In this document: positions 17,915-27,642 of the stretch, piece by piece
How the letters are laid out: each line of letters begins with the position of its first letter
Position numbering within the stretch: position 1 is the stretch's first letter
From: Senegalia massiliensis
Lineage (GTDB): Bacteria > Bacillota > Clostridia > Tissierellales > SIT17
NCBI RefSeq assembly: GCF_009911265.1
Contig: NZ_QXXA01000005.1
Coordinates: 186,001 to 250,000, forward strand
Length of the DNA: 64,000 bases
Direction: 5' to 3'
The notes under the pieces: generated by a model
The model's input: only the letters and a program-made list of their open reading frames with translations
Databases searched by the model: none
What the model was told of the DNA's origin: nothing
Made by a program: the position numbers and the translations under genes

Positions 17915-18931
17915 TTACATCATTACATCATATACTGGTACATCTTTTATATACTTATCCATCTTGTCTTTGAAATTGTCTCTATCAAAATAATATCCAG
18001 AAGGTGAATATGGATTTAAAGTTATTGCTGCTATATTTACTCTATTTAAAACATTAATTTCTATGCCTTTTTTCTTGAATTTAAACCAATCAATAGGAGA
18101 TATAAATATCTTAGTACCATCTCTTACTATTATCTTTATATTTTTATAATATTTTGTTGACTCAGTTAAGTCCTTTAATGTCTTAGTAACAAAACAGCCA
18201 GGTATATATACATATCTGGAATCTTCATCTATATTATCAGCTATTATCTTACCTGAATTTAATGAAGTTTTTAAATCTACACTTTTAACTCTTTTTTCTT
18301 TATCTATAACTGATATCTTATCTATATTTTTTTCTATTATTTTCTTTATATCAATACCTACTTCATCTAATGATAAGATAGTTTTTTGATGAAGAGTTTC
18401 TTTTATAACTTTATCCATATTTCTACTTAAAACTGCACCTGTAGCAAGTATTGTAGCTTCAGTAACTGTAGGATCAGCTACAGCAATTCTATTTATGGAA
18501 CCATCTATTAACACTAATTCCGCTCCGTAATTTAGCATTTTTTGAGATAAAACTTTCATTTCATTTGCAGTTTGAGCTCCAGCAATTTCAATATATCCCC
18601 CATATACTACTCTTGCAAGAACAATATTTCCCATAGATGACCTATAATTTGTAACTTCTAATATTTCTACTGTAGCATCTCCTTGTTCAATACTTCCTGT
18701 TGTTGTTGCAATAATACTCTCTTCATATACATATATGGCTGGTTTTTCTGTACTAGTTACTACATCTTCGCGCTCCCCATCACGTCCAGTTGATGTAATT
18801 CCTAAGTTTATATCTTCATAATAGGCATCTTCTATTATTTTATTTAATGTTACAGTTTTTCCAGCATTTTTAGCCATACCTATTATAGATACAATTTTAT
18901 ATTTTTGATTTATATTATCTATTAATTCCAT
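17915..18931 (-). CDS. kamB: P-loop protein of the lysine aminomutase operon
   Basis: The 338-residue protein has a P-loop GMAKNAGKT near residue 20 and an NTPase-like fold through LVLIDGSINR. It is the KamB family, always found with lysine aminomutase genes and without a demonstrated activity. The ATG at 18931 is chosen because AAAGGAGGC is eight bases away; the in-frame TTG just before it is closer than normal. It lies between kamA and kamC in a tight operon. Confidence 0.85.
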   Translation of the reverse strand: MELIDNINQKYKIVSIIGMAKNAGKTVTLNKIIEDAYYEDINLGITSTGRDGEREDVVTSTEKPAIYVYEESIIATTTGSIEQGDATVEILEVTNYRSSMGNIVLARVVYGGYIEIAGAQTANEMKVLSQKMLNYGAELVLIDGSINRIAVADPTVTEATILATGAVLSRNMDKVIKETLHQKTILSLDEVGIDIKKIIEKNIDKISVIDKEKRVKSVDLKTSLNSGKIIADNIDEDSRYVYIPGCFVTKTLKDLTESTKYYKNIKIIVRDGTKIFISPIDWFKFKKKGIEINVLNRVNIAAITLNPYSPSGYYFDRDNFKDKMDKYIKDVPVYDVMM

Positions 18932-18971
18932 CAAAACCAGCCTCCTTTTTCAATAATTATTGTTTAATATA

Positions 18972-20234
18972 TTACTTACTTTCTTCTCTTTTCTTAGCTC
19001 TTTCATTTCTTGCAAGCTTTGTAGGCTCAAGTGCTATATCATTTCCTTCTAATAATCCTGCAACACCTGTAAGTTCATGCTTATCTTTTCCTGTACAAGT
19101 ATCACATTTACATTCACTTTGTTTTACTTCTGGCTCAGTATAAGTTGTAATAACTCCTTCAAAGTTTCTAAGAACAACTTTGTTTGAAGATCTAGATACT
19201 ACGTAATTTGGCATTACTGGTATCTTTCCACCTCCACCTGGTGCATCTACTACGAATGTTGGTACTGCATATCCTGAAGTATGTCCACGAAGTCCTTCTA
19301 CAATTTCAATTCCTTTACCTACAGAAGTTCTAAAATGCTCTATTCCCATAGATAAATCACATTGATAAATATAGTATGGTCTAACTCTTATTTTAACTAA
19401 TTTATGAACTAAGTCTCTCATTATGTGTACACAATCATTTATTCCTCTTAAAAGTACAGATTGATTTCCTAATGGTATACCCGCATTAGCTAATAATTCT
19501 ATTGCACGAGTAGATTCTTCTGTAATTTCTTTTGGATGATTAAAATGTGTATTTAACCAAATTGGATGATATTTTTTAAGCATACTTACTAGGTTTTCAG
19601 TTATTCTTTGTGGCATAACAACTGGTGCTCTTGAACCTATTCTTATTATCTCTACATGTGGTATTTCTCTTAATTCTTTAATAATTTCTTCTAATCTTTC
19701 ATCAGATACTAAAAGTGCATCTCCACCAGATAATAATACGTCTCTAACTTGTGGTGTTTTTCTTATATAATCAATAGCTTTCTTTATTCTATCCATTCCC
19801 ATTGGAGAATCTTTTTGACCTGCAAATCTTCTTCTAGTACAGTGTCTACAATACATACTACATTGATCTGTTATTAAAAGAAGTACTCTATCAGGATATC
19901 TATGAGTAAGTCCTGGTACAGGTGAATCTGTATCTTCATGAAGTGGATCTTCCATATCATTTGCACCCATATGTGTCTCTACAAGCTCTGGTACTGCTTG
20001 CATTCTTACTGGACAATTTGGATCATCTTTATCCATAAGAGAAGCATAGTATGGAGTAATTCCCATTCTAAACTTTTCAAGTACAGAACCTATATTTTTT
20101 TCTTCTTCTTCAGTTATGTTTATTAATTTCTTTAAATCTTCTACAGTATTTATTCTGTTTTTTACTTGCCAGTGCCAGTCATTCCAATCCTTTTCATCTA
20201 CATTTTTCCACATATCAATATTCTTATAATTCAT
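18972..20234 (-). CDS. kamA: Lysine 2,3-aminomutase
   Basis: This radical SAM and pyridoxal phosphate enzyme converts L-lysine to L-beta-lysine. With the ATG at 20234 the numbering equals that of the studied clostridial enzyme: cluster cysteines C125, C129 and C132 (CSMYCRHC), D293, D330 and the pyridoxal-binding K337 in PGGGGK. The cysteine-rich C-terminal tail (ECKCDTC) matches the zinc-binding tail. An ATG nine bases earlier sits inside the ribosome binding site AAAGGAGG and is rejected. The protein is 420 residues and is second in the operon. Confidence 0.97.
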   Translation of the reverse strand: MNYKNIDMWKNVDEKDWNDWHWQVKNRINTVEDLKKLINITEEEEKNIGSVLEKFRMGITPYYASLMDKDDPNCPVRMQAVPELVETHMGANDMEDPLHEDTDSPVPGLTHRYPDRVLLLITDQCSMYCRHCTRRRFAGQKDSPMGMDRIKKAIDYIRKTPQVRDVLLSGGDALLVSDERLEEIIKELREIPHVEIIRIGSRAPVVMPQRITENLVSMLKKYHPIWLNTHFNHPKEITEESTRAIELLANAGIPLGNQSVLLRGINDCVHIMRDLVHKLVKIRVRPYYIYQCDLSMGIEHFRTSVGKGIEIVEGLRGHTSGYAVPTFVVDAPGGGGKIPVMPNYVVSRSSNKVVLRNFEGVITTYTEPEVKQSECKCDTCTGKDKHELTGVAGLLEGNDIALEPTKLARNERAKKREESK

Positions 20235-20253
20235 AGTATTCATCCTCCTTTTA

Positions 20254-21291
20254 TTATGCGTATAAATCTTCGTATACTTTTCTTAAATTTTTATCTTCTC
20301 TCATTATTTCAAGAGAAATTTCAGCATGGCCTTTTGTATATCCATTACCCATAATCATATTTACATCTTTACCTACTCCTTCAGCTCCTAAAGCAGCTTT
20401 TGTAAAGTTTGTAGCCATACTAAAGAAATATATTGTTCCATCATCTTTTGTAGATAATATACTTCCCATTTCAGTGTTTGGTACATTTACATTATTTATA
20501 GTTATATCTACCATTTTTCCATCAGTTGCTTCACTTACTTTATTCATTACTTCTACTGCATTAGTAGCATCTGCAACTATATAATGATCTGCTAATCCTA
20601 ATCCTTTAACTCTTTCAATAGTCTCCTCACTATGACCTAGGCAAATAACTTTACCAGTTACTCCTACACGCTTTTTAGCTTCATATAAGCAAAGCATTCC
20701 TGATTTTCCTGCTCCACCTATAACAAGTACTGTATCTCCTGGATGAACTAATTTTGCAGTTTGTGCTGGTGCTCCAGCTACATCAAGTACTGATAATGCT
20801 AAGTTTTCTGGAAGATCATTTGGTATTACTGCATATATTCCACTTTCAAAAAGAATTGCTTTTCCTTTTATATCAACTTGATCTATATCTTCTCTTACTT
20901 CATTAATTTCATCAATTCTCAACGGAGTTAAAGATAATGAAACAAGAGTTGCTATTTTATCTCCAACCTTTAAATCAGTTTTTCCTTCAAGAGCAGGTCC
21001 TATTTTTTCAACAGTACCTATAAGCATTCCACCAGAACCTGTAACAGGGTTTTGATGCTTCCCACGAGTTTCAACTATGTTTTTCATTATTTCTTTTATT
21101 TTTTCAACCTTTCCACCTGCTTCATTCTTTATTTGAGTAAAGCTTGCAGAATCAATGTTTAATGTTTGAACATCAATTAAAATTTCATTATCATAAATTT
21201 CCATGTTATTATCAATTTTTGTAGCTGGTTGTGGTAATGTACCTTTTGGTTCAATTACCCTATGTGTTCCATATGGATTTCCTTTTTTCAT
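20254..21291 (-). CDS. kdd: L-erythro-3,5-diaminohexanoate dehydrogenase
   Basis: The 345-residue enzyme oxidatively deaminates 3,5-diaminohexanoate, the product of the two mutases, with NAD(P). The nucleotide-binding motif [11 protein letters not shown] lies at about 188-198, and the N-terminal [16 protein letters not shown] is the family's typical opening. It is the first gene of the operon, 63 bases after a sigma-54 promoter. The later steps of the pathway are not encoded in this window. Confidence 0.95.
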   Translation of the reverse strand: MKKGNPYGTHRVIEPKGTLPQPATKIDNNMEIYDNEILIDVQTLNIDSASFTQIKNEAGGKVEKIKEIMKNIVETRGKHQNPVTGSGGMLIGTVEKIGPALEGKTDLKVGDKIATLVSLSLTPLRIDEINEVREDIDQVDIKGKAILFESGIYAVIPNDLPENLALSVLDVAGAPAQTAKLVHPGDTVLVIGGAGKSGMLCLYEAKKRVGVTGKVICLGHSEETIERVKGLGLADHYIVADATNAVEVMNKVSEATDGKMVDITINNVNVPNTEMGSILSTKDDGTIYFFSMATNFTKAALGAEGVGKDVNMIMGNGYTKGHAEISLEIMREDKNLRKVYEDLYA

Positions 21292-21353
21292 TATATTACC
21301 CCCTAAAAAATTTGAATTTATCTATCGAAACCTTTTCACGAAATAAATAATAT

Positions 21354-21371
21354 TGCAAAGCTCATGCCAAA
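21354..21371 (-). promoter_or_regulatory. Sigma-54 promoter of the lysine operon
   Basis: The minus strand reads TTTGGCATGAGCTTTGCA, a near-perfect TGGCACG-N4-TTGCA element with the invariant GG and GC at the correct ten-base gap. It stands 63 bases before kdd and next to a sigma-54 activator gene. Confidence 0.92.
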
Positions 21372-21433
21372 ATTATAAAAAATAATATCTTTTTCAAAAA
21401 AATATATTTTGTATAAGTAATATCAATGTTTCG

Positions 21434-21477
21434 ACAAAAAAACAGACAATATTACAAATTTGCAACATTGTCTGTTT
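21434..21477 (-). terminator. Terminator of the sigma-54 activator gene (34-bp near-palindrome)
   Basis: ACAGACAAT pairs with ATTGTCTGT and the pairing continues inward with two mismatches to CAAATTTG. On the minus strand a run of seven T follows. It ends the activator transcript and could also serve as a protein-binding dyad. Confidence 0.7.
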
Positions 21478-21538
21478 TATGTTTTTTTGATTTATTATAA
21501 ACTTTTTTGGGTATATATTGAGTTGATATGATAACTTT

Positions 21539-21554
21539 TGCCGAATTTTCGGCA
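21539..21554. promoter_or_regulatory. Candidate activator binding site (UAS)
   Basis: TGCCGAATTTTCGGCA is a perfect inverted repeat about 190 bases upstream of the sigma-54 promoter, the usual range for an enhancer-binding protein site. Assignment is by position and symmetry only. Confidence 0.5.
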
Positions 21555-21586
21555 CAGTTTATTTTTTATCGTTAAATATTGTACAT

Positions 21587-22972
21587 TTATAACCCATATT
21601 TTTTGATCTTATACTGTAATGTTTGTCTTGGTATAGATATGAGTTCTGCTGTTTTTGTAATGTTCCTATCTGTTTTTTTAAGTGCTTCTTTTATTATATT
21701 TTTTTCTAACTTCTCAACTGCACTATTTAAAGGTCTTATATCCTCATCTTTATTAATTTGAACTTTATATTTTTCAAATTGATATGGTAAATGTTCTTTT
21801 TTTATAGTATCAGTATCTTCTAATGCAAGTACTCCCTGAATTACATGCTCTAATTCACGTACATTTCCAGGCCAATCATATTTCATAAGTACATCTAATG
21901 TATCATCTTCAATTCCCTCTACATCATTACCTAGTTCTTTATTATATTTATCTATAAAAAACTCTATTAGTAATGGTATATCATCCTTTCTTTCTCTAAG
22001 TGCTGGTATTTTAAGATTTATAACTGCTAGTCTATAATATAAATCTTTCCTCATTATTTTTTCGTCTATTGCTTGTTCTGGTTCTGTATTTGTAGCAGTA
22101 ATTACACGAACATTTACATCTATTGTTTTAGTTGAACCTACTCTTCTTATACTTCCATCTTGTAAAACTCTAAGCATTTTTGCTTGTAATTCAAGTGGCA
22201 TAGAATTTATTTCATCTAAAAAAAGTGTTCCACCATTTGCAAGTTCAAATAGTCCCTTTCTATCTTCTGCTCCAGTAAAACCACCTTTAACTGTACCAAA
22301 AAGTATCCCTTCTAATAAATTAGATGGGAGTGCTGCGCAGTTTTGTGCTATAAATGGTTTGTTTTTTCTTGGACTTGCATTGTGAATTGATTGAACTAGA
22401 AGTTCCTTACCTGTCCCAGTTTCACCATATATAAGTACAGGGGAAGATGTATTTGATGCCCTAAGTGCTGTTGACTTAAGTTTAGCCATTTTTCTATTTT
22501 GACCTATTATATCTATGAATGTATACTTAGCTCTTTCATTATTCTTCTTTGGATTATCATTTTCACTATATAATTTTGTTTGTAAATCTGTTATCTTTTC
22601 TGTCATTTTTCTTACATGGGTTATATTTCTAGATATTTCTATAGCGCCTTTTATTCTGCCTTTTTCCTTAATAGGTATAGATGTATTAATCGTAGTTATT
22701 TTATTTCCTTTATAGTTTATAAACATCTGTTCTTTTTCATATATAGGACTACCTGTTTGCATTACTTGTATAAGAGTAGATGTATCATGATTAAGTGATG
22801 GATATACTTCTAATATATGACGTCCTATTATCTTTTCTCTACCTAGTTCATCTAATTCTTTAGCAGATTTATTAAAATACAATATTCTTCCCTTTTCATC
22901 TATTATTTGAATAGCTTCTTCTATATGATTTAATATTTCAAATATATTTTCCCTAAAGAATATACTTTTCAC
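21587..22972 (-). CDS. PAS-domain sigma-54-dependent transcriptional activator
   Basis: The 461-residue regulator has a PAS domain (about 12-115), an AAA+ sigma-54 interaction domain (about 150-380) and a C-terminal Fis-type helix-turn-helix (NITKTAELISIPRQTLQYKI). Walker A is GETGTGKE at 183-190 and Walker B GGTLFLDE at 247-254. The sigma-54-contacting loop, normally GAFTGA, reads GGFTGA at 230-235. It probably senses a small molecule through PAS and activates kdd-kamABCDE. The GTG start is preceded by GGGAGGG. Confidence 0.93.
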   Translation of the reverse strand: MKSIFFRENIFEILNHIEEAIQIIDEKGRILYFNKSAKELDELGREKIIGRHILEVYPSLNHDTSTLIQVMQTGSPIYEKEQMFINYKGNKITTINTSIPIKEKGRIKGAIEISRNITHVRKMTEKITDLQTKLYSENDNPKKNNERAKYTFIDIIGQNRKMAKLKSTALRASNTSSPVLIYGETGTGKELLVQSIHNASPRKNKPFIAQNCAALPSNLLEGILFGTVKGGFTGAEDRKGLFELANGGTLFLDEINSMPLELQAKMLRVLQDGSIRRVGSTKTIDVNVRVITATNTEPEQAIDEKIMRKDLYYRLAVINLKIPALRERKDDIPLLIEFFIDKYNKELGNDVEGIEDDTLDVLMKYDWPGNVRELEHVIQGVLALEDTDTIKKEHLPYQFEKYKVQINKDEDIRPLNSAVEKLEKNIIKEALKKTDRNITKTAELISIPRQTLQYKIKKYGL

Positions 22973-22996
22973 CTTAAACCCTCCCGCTTAATTTTT

Positions 22997-23032
22997 GGCA
23001 CTACGTGCAAAATAATAGGCACTATTTGTGCC
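22997..23032. promoter_or_regulatory. Paired dyads upstream of the activator gene
   Basis: GGCACTATTTGTGCC (23018-23032) is an inverted repeat with five-base arms, and a second GGCACTACGTGC lies at 22997-23008. Their place between the activator start and the upstream gene suggests autoregulation, but the half-sites differ from the dyad at 21539. Confidence 0.4.
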
Positions 23033-23445
23033 TAAGATATTGTTATATCTAATGTATTTAAACTTTCCATATTATTTGAAATTAACAATTTATATTTTAA
23101 GAATATCTTCCCTTTACCTTCTTTTATATCTACTTGTATTTTTTGAGTTGAAACTTCCATATCTAGATTCCCATAAATTGTAGAATATAAAGTATTGTAT
23201 TTATAATTTTTTTTAAACTCCATTTTGGAATTATTATCTCCAAAGCGCTTCATGGAAACTTCATCTTGTTTTATTTTTAAACTAGTAGTGGAATTTTCAA
23301 GTCCTGATATTTCAGATTCATCATATAATAAATAATATGAATCATTTTTCTCATAAAATTTTCCTTCTGTTACAAGCTCTATTTTGTTTTTTTCTCCATC
23401 TTCTGTCTCTTGTGTTCCTTTTAATTTTACTAAGACATCTTTCAT
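23032..23445 (-). CDS. DUF1934 family beta-barrel protein
   Basis: The 137-residue protein has the DUF1934 (YwiB-like) pattern: an N-terminal strand VLVKLKGTQE, then GKFYEKNDSYYLLYDESE, and MKRFGDN followed by LYSTIYGNLDMEVST. The family is calycin-like and has no known function. AAGGAAG precedes the ATG. It is separated from ypeB by a terminator and may be co-transcribed with the sigma-54 activator gene 59 bases downstream. Confidence 0.75.
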   Translation of the reverse strand: MKDVLVKLKGTQETEDGEKNKIELVTEGKFYEKNDSYYLLYDESEISGLENSTTSLKIKQDEVSMKRFGDNNSKMEFKKNYKYNTLYSTIYGNLDMEVSTQKIQVDIKEGKGKIFLKYKLLISNNMESLNTLDITIS

Positions 23446-23499
23446 TATATCTTCCTTTCAACTATTATCTTTACTTATATATATTGTACATTATTATTG

Positions 23500-23532
23500 C
23501 AAAAAAGAAAACCCGATTTAATAATCGGGTTT
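23500..23532 (-). terminator. Terminator of ypeB
   Basis: AAACCCGATT pairs with AATCGGGTTT followed by TTCTTTTTT on the minus strand. Confidence 0.9.
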
Positions 23533-23533
23533 A

Positions 23534-24898
23534 TTACATCATAAGTGTACCATTTTCATCTTTTATTATTCTTAATATATCTTCCTGAGTCCCATCCATG
23601 GCATTTATATATACTATAAAATCATAACCTTTATATTGCCCACTAAATTCATAGCATAACATATCCCTGCTGCCATTGTCAGGAATTATTGCAAGTCGAA
23701 CTCTTTCTATATTAAATCCAATTCTTACCTTCTCTTTAGCTTCATTTTCACTTATTTTAGGTTTTGGTATTTCTCTATCAACATGACTTATAAGATATTT
23801 AGCCATATCTGCAGCTATTATTTCTCCATCATCTAGTGCTACTTTAACTTTTATTAAATCTGTATATATTGGAACACCATTTTTCTCATATACAAAGTTA
23901 TATAAAATACTATCATCATATTTGGTGCTATAATTTGCTTCCATACCTTTATAACCATTCTTACTTAGAAATTCCTCTGCTTTTTTTAGAGCTTCTTTTT
24001 CACTAATATTTTTCTCTTTTACATCTTTAGGATTTTGCATCCATACTACTTTTCCACCTTTTACACTGACTCCTATTATTATATTTCTGTCACCTTTCTT
24101 AGGAGTTATGCTAAATGTATATGCTTCAATATTACTAGTTCCAGTATCCTTACCTTTATTAAAAAGTTTAACCTCTGACGGATTACTAATTCTTAGAAAA
24201 TCAAGTGCTATTTTCTCAGCTTGTTCTCTCGTTACTTTCTTTTTAGGAAGTCCCTTTGGAACTGCATTCATAACTTGATCAGAAAACGGACCGTCATATA
24301 TAAGCTCTGGATAATCTGTCATTTGCTCTTCTTCATATTTTTGCATCTGTACATCTAATATATTTTGATTAGATTTTGCTATTTCTTGATTTTGTCCTTT
24401 AGCTACTTTAAAAAGAGTTAAATCACCCTTAGCTATTTTTTCATGAGCACCTTCAAGTTCTCTTGTTAATTGTTCCGTATAATCTTGTAGTCTAAACAAC
24501 ACTTGTCTTTCCTTATCATCTAATTTTTCACCTTTCATAAACCTTGCAATAAGTGAATAACTATAATCTGCAACTTGAGTTAAAAACTTTTCTGTTTTGG
24601 CAAGATTATTATGTGCTACAGGTAACTGTGACAATTTATCATGAGCAAAATATGCTTGTTGATATATTTGACTAAGTAACAATACGTCCTTTTCTTCAGA
24701 TGCTGATACTAATGATTTAGAAAGTGAAGTCTGAACTGTTTCTATATTATCTTTCATATCATAAAACATTCTTTGATATTGATTAGTTAATTGATCTTTA
24801 TAATAATTTTTAGTCTTATATTCATTATATCCCCATACTCCCACTGCAACTAATGCTAGTAAAAGTAATACAGATATTATTGTCTTTTTATCTCTCAT
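23534..24898 (-). CDS. ypeB: Germination protein YpeB
   Basis: The 454-residue protein has an N-terminal membrane anchor (about residues 7-23) and C-terminal PepSY-type repeats (KVTREQAEKIALDFL, ISEKEALKKAEEFL, ISENEAKEKVRIGF). YpeB is required to keep SleB stable and correctly placed in the spore. The neighbouring sleB gene, 11 bases upstream, confirms the assignment. AAAGGAGG precedes the ATG. Confidence 0.95.
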   Translation of the reverse strand: MRDKKTIISVLLLLALVAVGVWGYNEYKTKNYYKDQLTNQYQRMFYDMKDNIETVQTSLSKSLVSASEEKDVLLLSQIYQQAYFAHDKLSQLPVAHNNLAKTEKFLTQVADYSYSLIARFMKGEKLDDKERQVLFRLQDYTEQLTRELEGAHEKIAKGDLTLFKVAKGQNQEIAKSNQNILDVQMQKYEEEQMTDYPELIYDGPFSDQVMNAVPKGLPKKKVTREQAEKIALDFLRISNPSEVKLFNKGKDTGTSNIEAYTFSITPKKGDRNIIIGVSVKGGKVVWMQNPKDVKEKNISEKEALKKAEEFLSKNGYKGMEANYSTKYDDSILYNFVYEKNGVPIYTDLIKVKVALDDGEIIAADMAKYLISHVDREIPKPKISENEAKEKVRIGFNIERVRLAIIPDNGSRDMLCYEFSGQYKGYDFIVYINAMDGTQEDILRIIKDENGTLMM

Positions 24899-24909
24899 CT
24901 TTACCTCCT

Positions 24910-25620
24910 TTAGTTTCCAAACCAGTGTTTACCTATTTGAATAACTTTTTTTCTAGACCATATCCACTTACTTGTAGCTGTAGCAGGATTCCAGTAATAA
25001 TTGCATCCATAAGTTGGATCCCAGCCATTTAATGCATCCCTAGCAGCTTTTAAAGATTCACCATCTGGTGCTAAATTTATTTGTCCATCAGCTACTGCAG
25101 TAAAAGCAAGTGGTTGATAAATAACCCCTGCTATAGAATTAGGGAAAGATGGATTTTCAACTCTATTTAATATTACAGCAGCCACTGCTACTTTTCCTAC
25201 ATATGGTTCACCTCTGGCTTCTCCGTGTATTGCACGAGCAAGTAAATATGCATTATCGTCTCTTGAAACTCCACTACTTGCAGTATTAGCACCAGCAAGT
25301 GATATGCCTAATTTATTTGCTGTTGCAGGTCCTATTATTCCATCCACTCCTAGACCATGTCTTCTTTGAAATTCTCTAGTTGCTCTATAGGTTCCAGTTC
25401 CATATATACCATCTACTGATCCAGTATAATATCCCCAGTCTTTTAATCTTCTTTGCGCTTCCCTTACTACATCACCAGAAGAACCCCAATATATAGTTTT
25501 AGGTGCTTTCATTTTATATCTTTTTGCAATAGTTCCTATTTGTTCATTATTATTTAGTGCCATATTTATTGGTATCATTAATAACAATGCTAAAAATGTT
25601 ATTACAATTAACTTTTTCAT
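24910..25620 (-). CDS. sleB: Spore cortex-lytic enzyme SleB
   Basis: The 236-residue protein has a signal peptide (about residues 1-25), a peptidoglycan-binding domain (about 46-107: [32 protein letters not shown]) and a C-terminal hydrolase_2 lytic transglycosylase domain with [20 protein letters not shown] holding the catalytic glutamate. It cuts cortex peptidoglycan at muramic-delta-lactam residues during germination. It is in one operon with ypeB. Confidence 0.96.
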   Translation of the reverse strand: MKKLIVITFLALLLMIPINMALNNNEQIGTIAKRYKMKAPKTIYWGSSGDVVREAQRRLKDWGYYTGSVDGIYGTGTYRATREFQRRHGLGVDGIIGPATANKLGISLAGANTASSGVSRDDNAYLLARAIHGEARGEPYVGKVAVAAVILNRVENPSFPNSIAGVIYQPLAFTAVADGQINLAPDGESLKAARDALNGWDPTYGCNYYWNPATATSKWIWSRKKVIQIGKHWFGN

Positions 25621-25691
25621 CTTGACCTCCTTAATCTTTATATCCTATAACTTAAATATATTTTCTGTAATAACATTACTTTTTATACCAT

Positions 25692-25718
25692 GAAAAAAAG
25701 AAAGGGTTAACCCTTTCT
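25692..25718 (-). terminator. Terminator of spoIIR
   Basis: GAAAGGGTTAACCCTTTC is a perfect palindrome followed by TTTTTTTC on the minus strand. Confidence 0.88.
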
Positions 25719-26407
25719 TATATTCCACCATTAAATAAATTGGCAAGCTTAGTTTTGTTTTTTTCAATTACTTCTACAACTTTGAACTTTAATCTTACAG
25801 GAGTATCTCCTTCATTTTCTTCATTTTCTTCTTTTTCTTCATTATTTATCATATTATATTCATTTTCTGAAAGTACTTTCTCCATATTTTCTTCTGAGTG
25901 AGAGCTTTCAACATTATTATCTAAGTCTAAAAAACAAAGTGGAGGAAACATAACACACCACCAATTTTCACCTACCCCTTCACCAAGAACAATTTTAAGT
26001 GCTCTATAATTACCAGCTGGAAGAGTAAATTTACCGTATGATTTTGTTGGAAAATCATAATCTCCAAAATATACCTTCACTCCATAATCTTTTCCTATTT
26101 TATGTAATTCTTTTTCTGCTATATTTTGGATTAAATCCATATTTTCTTTTAATATCATTTCAGTTTCATCTATAGATTCTGATTCCTGAAACTTAGGAGT
26201 CATTTCTTCTATTATCTTATCTCTTATTTGTAACTTTATATCTTGATCTTCTTTTGTATCACTATTTGCTATTACATGAAGTCTTATAAGTTTTTCCTTA
26301 TAACTTCCCACATTTTTATATACCTCTGCAATAGATACTGCCCCTATACCTATAAGTATTGCTAAAATCAAAACTATATTTATAATAATTTTAAATTTAC
26401 CTTTCAC
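25718..26407 (-). CDS. spoIIR: Stage II sporulation protein R
   Basis: The 229-residue protein has an N-terminal hydrophobic segment (about 9-28) and then the SpoIIR domain: EKLIRLHVIANSDT, QDIKLQIRDKII, LPAGNYRALKIVLGEG and NWWCVMFPPLCFLD. It is made in the forespore and signals across the septum to activate SpoIIGA, which processes pro-sigma-E. A glutamate-rich linker (residues about 185-205) precedes the last strand. The start is a GTG behind GGGGGTA. Confidence 0.95.
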   Translation of the reverse strand: MKGKFKIIINIVLILAILIGIGAVSIAEVYKNVGSYKEKLIRLHVIANSDTKEDQDIKLQIRDKIIEEMTPKFQESESIDETEMILKENMDLIQNIAEKELHKIGKDYGVKVYFGDYDFPTKSYGKFTLPAGNYRALKIVLGEGVGENWWCVMFPPLCFLDLDNNVESSHSEENMEKVLSENEYNMINNEEKEENEENEGDTPVRLKFKVVEVIEKNKTKLANLFNGGI

Positions 26408-26505
26408 TTTAATACCCCCTAAAACTTTTATTAGTATTAAGTATTAGCATAAAAGGTAAATTTTAAACCTATTTCCCTTAAAAAATTAGTATAATTATTC
26501 GAAAC

Positions 26506-27642
26506 TTATTTTGTAAGCCCAATTCTTCTAACTTCAGTATTTACATTTACTGTAAAATCTATTTCTTTAAATTCATTCTCCCAATTATCTTTTACTCTAT
26601 CCCACAATTCAGGCTCTTTTTTTCTTAGATGGTCTTCTACTTTTAATACATCTACCCCTACTTCATTTTGTAATTTATCTATAGTATTAATTATACTTTT
26701 CTTTATTTTTTCATCTAATTGTTTTTCTATATTTTTTATAATCTTACCTTCTAGTAAATCTGAATCAGTTTTAATTGTCTTTGGATCTAGATATTCATCG
26801 ATATATCCTTCTGTCTTTATATCATAAATAAAATTTATATTTCCATTTTCAACTTTTACATCTTTTTCTACTTTATATTCACCTACAATATAATTAACTA
26901 TATACTTTCCTGAATCTTTCATTATAGTAACTTCATCATTATAAATTTCTTCTGTAAGTATAAGTATAGTTCTCGTATCTTTTTGATCTAAAAATTCTAC
27001 TAATTTTCTATCTTTTATTATACTTGATCCTTCTACTACCATATTATTTTTCTCATATTTTATCTTCCCTACTAATCCTATATTACTTCTATATAAATCT
27101 TTAGATAAATCACTTATAGTTGTAACTCTGTATTTGCCACCTATAGTTTTTCTTTCTGATAAATCACTTAGATATCTTCCTAATAAGGAATTTCCTACTG
27201 TATTACTATTCAATATATCTTCCGCTCTTCCTTTGGCTATAAATATAATAACTTTTCTTCCTGTTATGGGTGTCCTATTAAAGATTTCAATCATTTGAGA
27301 AAATTTAACTTTATCCTTAGCCAAGTCTTCTCCTATAATTATCACTCTTAGATGATTAAAAAATACATCCTTTTCAACAATAGTTCCTATTTCTCTATCA
27401 ATCTTTGATAAGACTTTACCTGACTTACTAATAATAAATTTAGGTTCCCCTTGACCATTTTTTCCTACAGCTCTTAAATTTGGATATTCATATGTAACCT
27501 TAAACCCATCACTATCGCCTTCTATCTTATCCATTCCTATAGCTGTAATATATGCTCTATTCTCCATCTCATGTTTATCCCAACAGGCTGTGTTTATAAA
27601 AAAACTAATTATAATTATAATTATTAATATAATTTTTTTCAT
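26506..27642 (-). CDS. gerC: Germinant receptor C subunit (Ger(x)C lipoprotein)
   Basis: The 378-residue lipoprotein has a signal peptide ending in INTACW, so a lipid-modified cysteine near residue 20. The Ger(x)C fold follows, with WDKHEMENRAYITAIGMDK and the EIFNRTPITGRKVIIFIAKG segment. It is the membrane-anchored subunit of a spore nutrient receptor. Its ATG overlaps the gerB stop by four bases (ATGA). Confidence 0.93.
   Translation of the reverse strand: MKKIILIIIIIISFFINTACWDKHEMENRAYITAIGMDKIEGDSDGFKVTYEYPNLRAVGKNGQGEPKFIISKSGKVLSKIDREIGTIVEKDVFFNHLRVIIIGEDLAKDKVKFSQMIEIFNRTPITGRKVIIFIAKGRAEDILNSNTVGNSLLGRYLSDLSERKTIGGKYRVTTISDLSKDLYRSNIGLVGKIKYEKNNMVVEGSSIIKDRKLVEFLDQKDTRTILILTEEIYNDEVTIMKDSGKYIVNYIVGEYKVEKDVKVENGNINFIYDIKTEGYIDEYLDPKTIKTDSDLLEGKIIKNIEKQLDEKIKKSIINTIDKLQNEVGVDVLKVEDHLRKKEPELWDRVKDNWENEFKEIDFTVNVNTEVRRIGLTK

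Noticed and set aside
22997-23008. Sigma-54 promoter on the plus strand (TGGCAC...TGCA)
   Set aside because: The GG-GC distance is eight instead of ten bases and the site points away from the activator gene.
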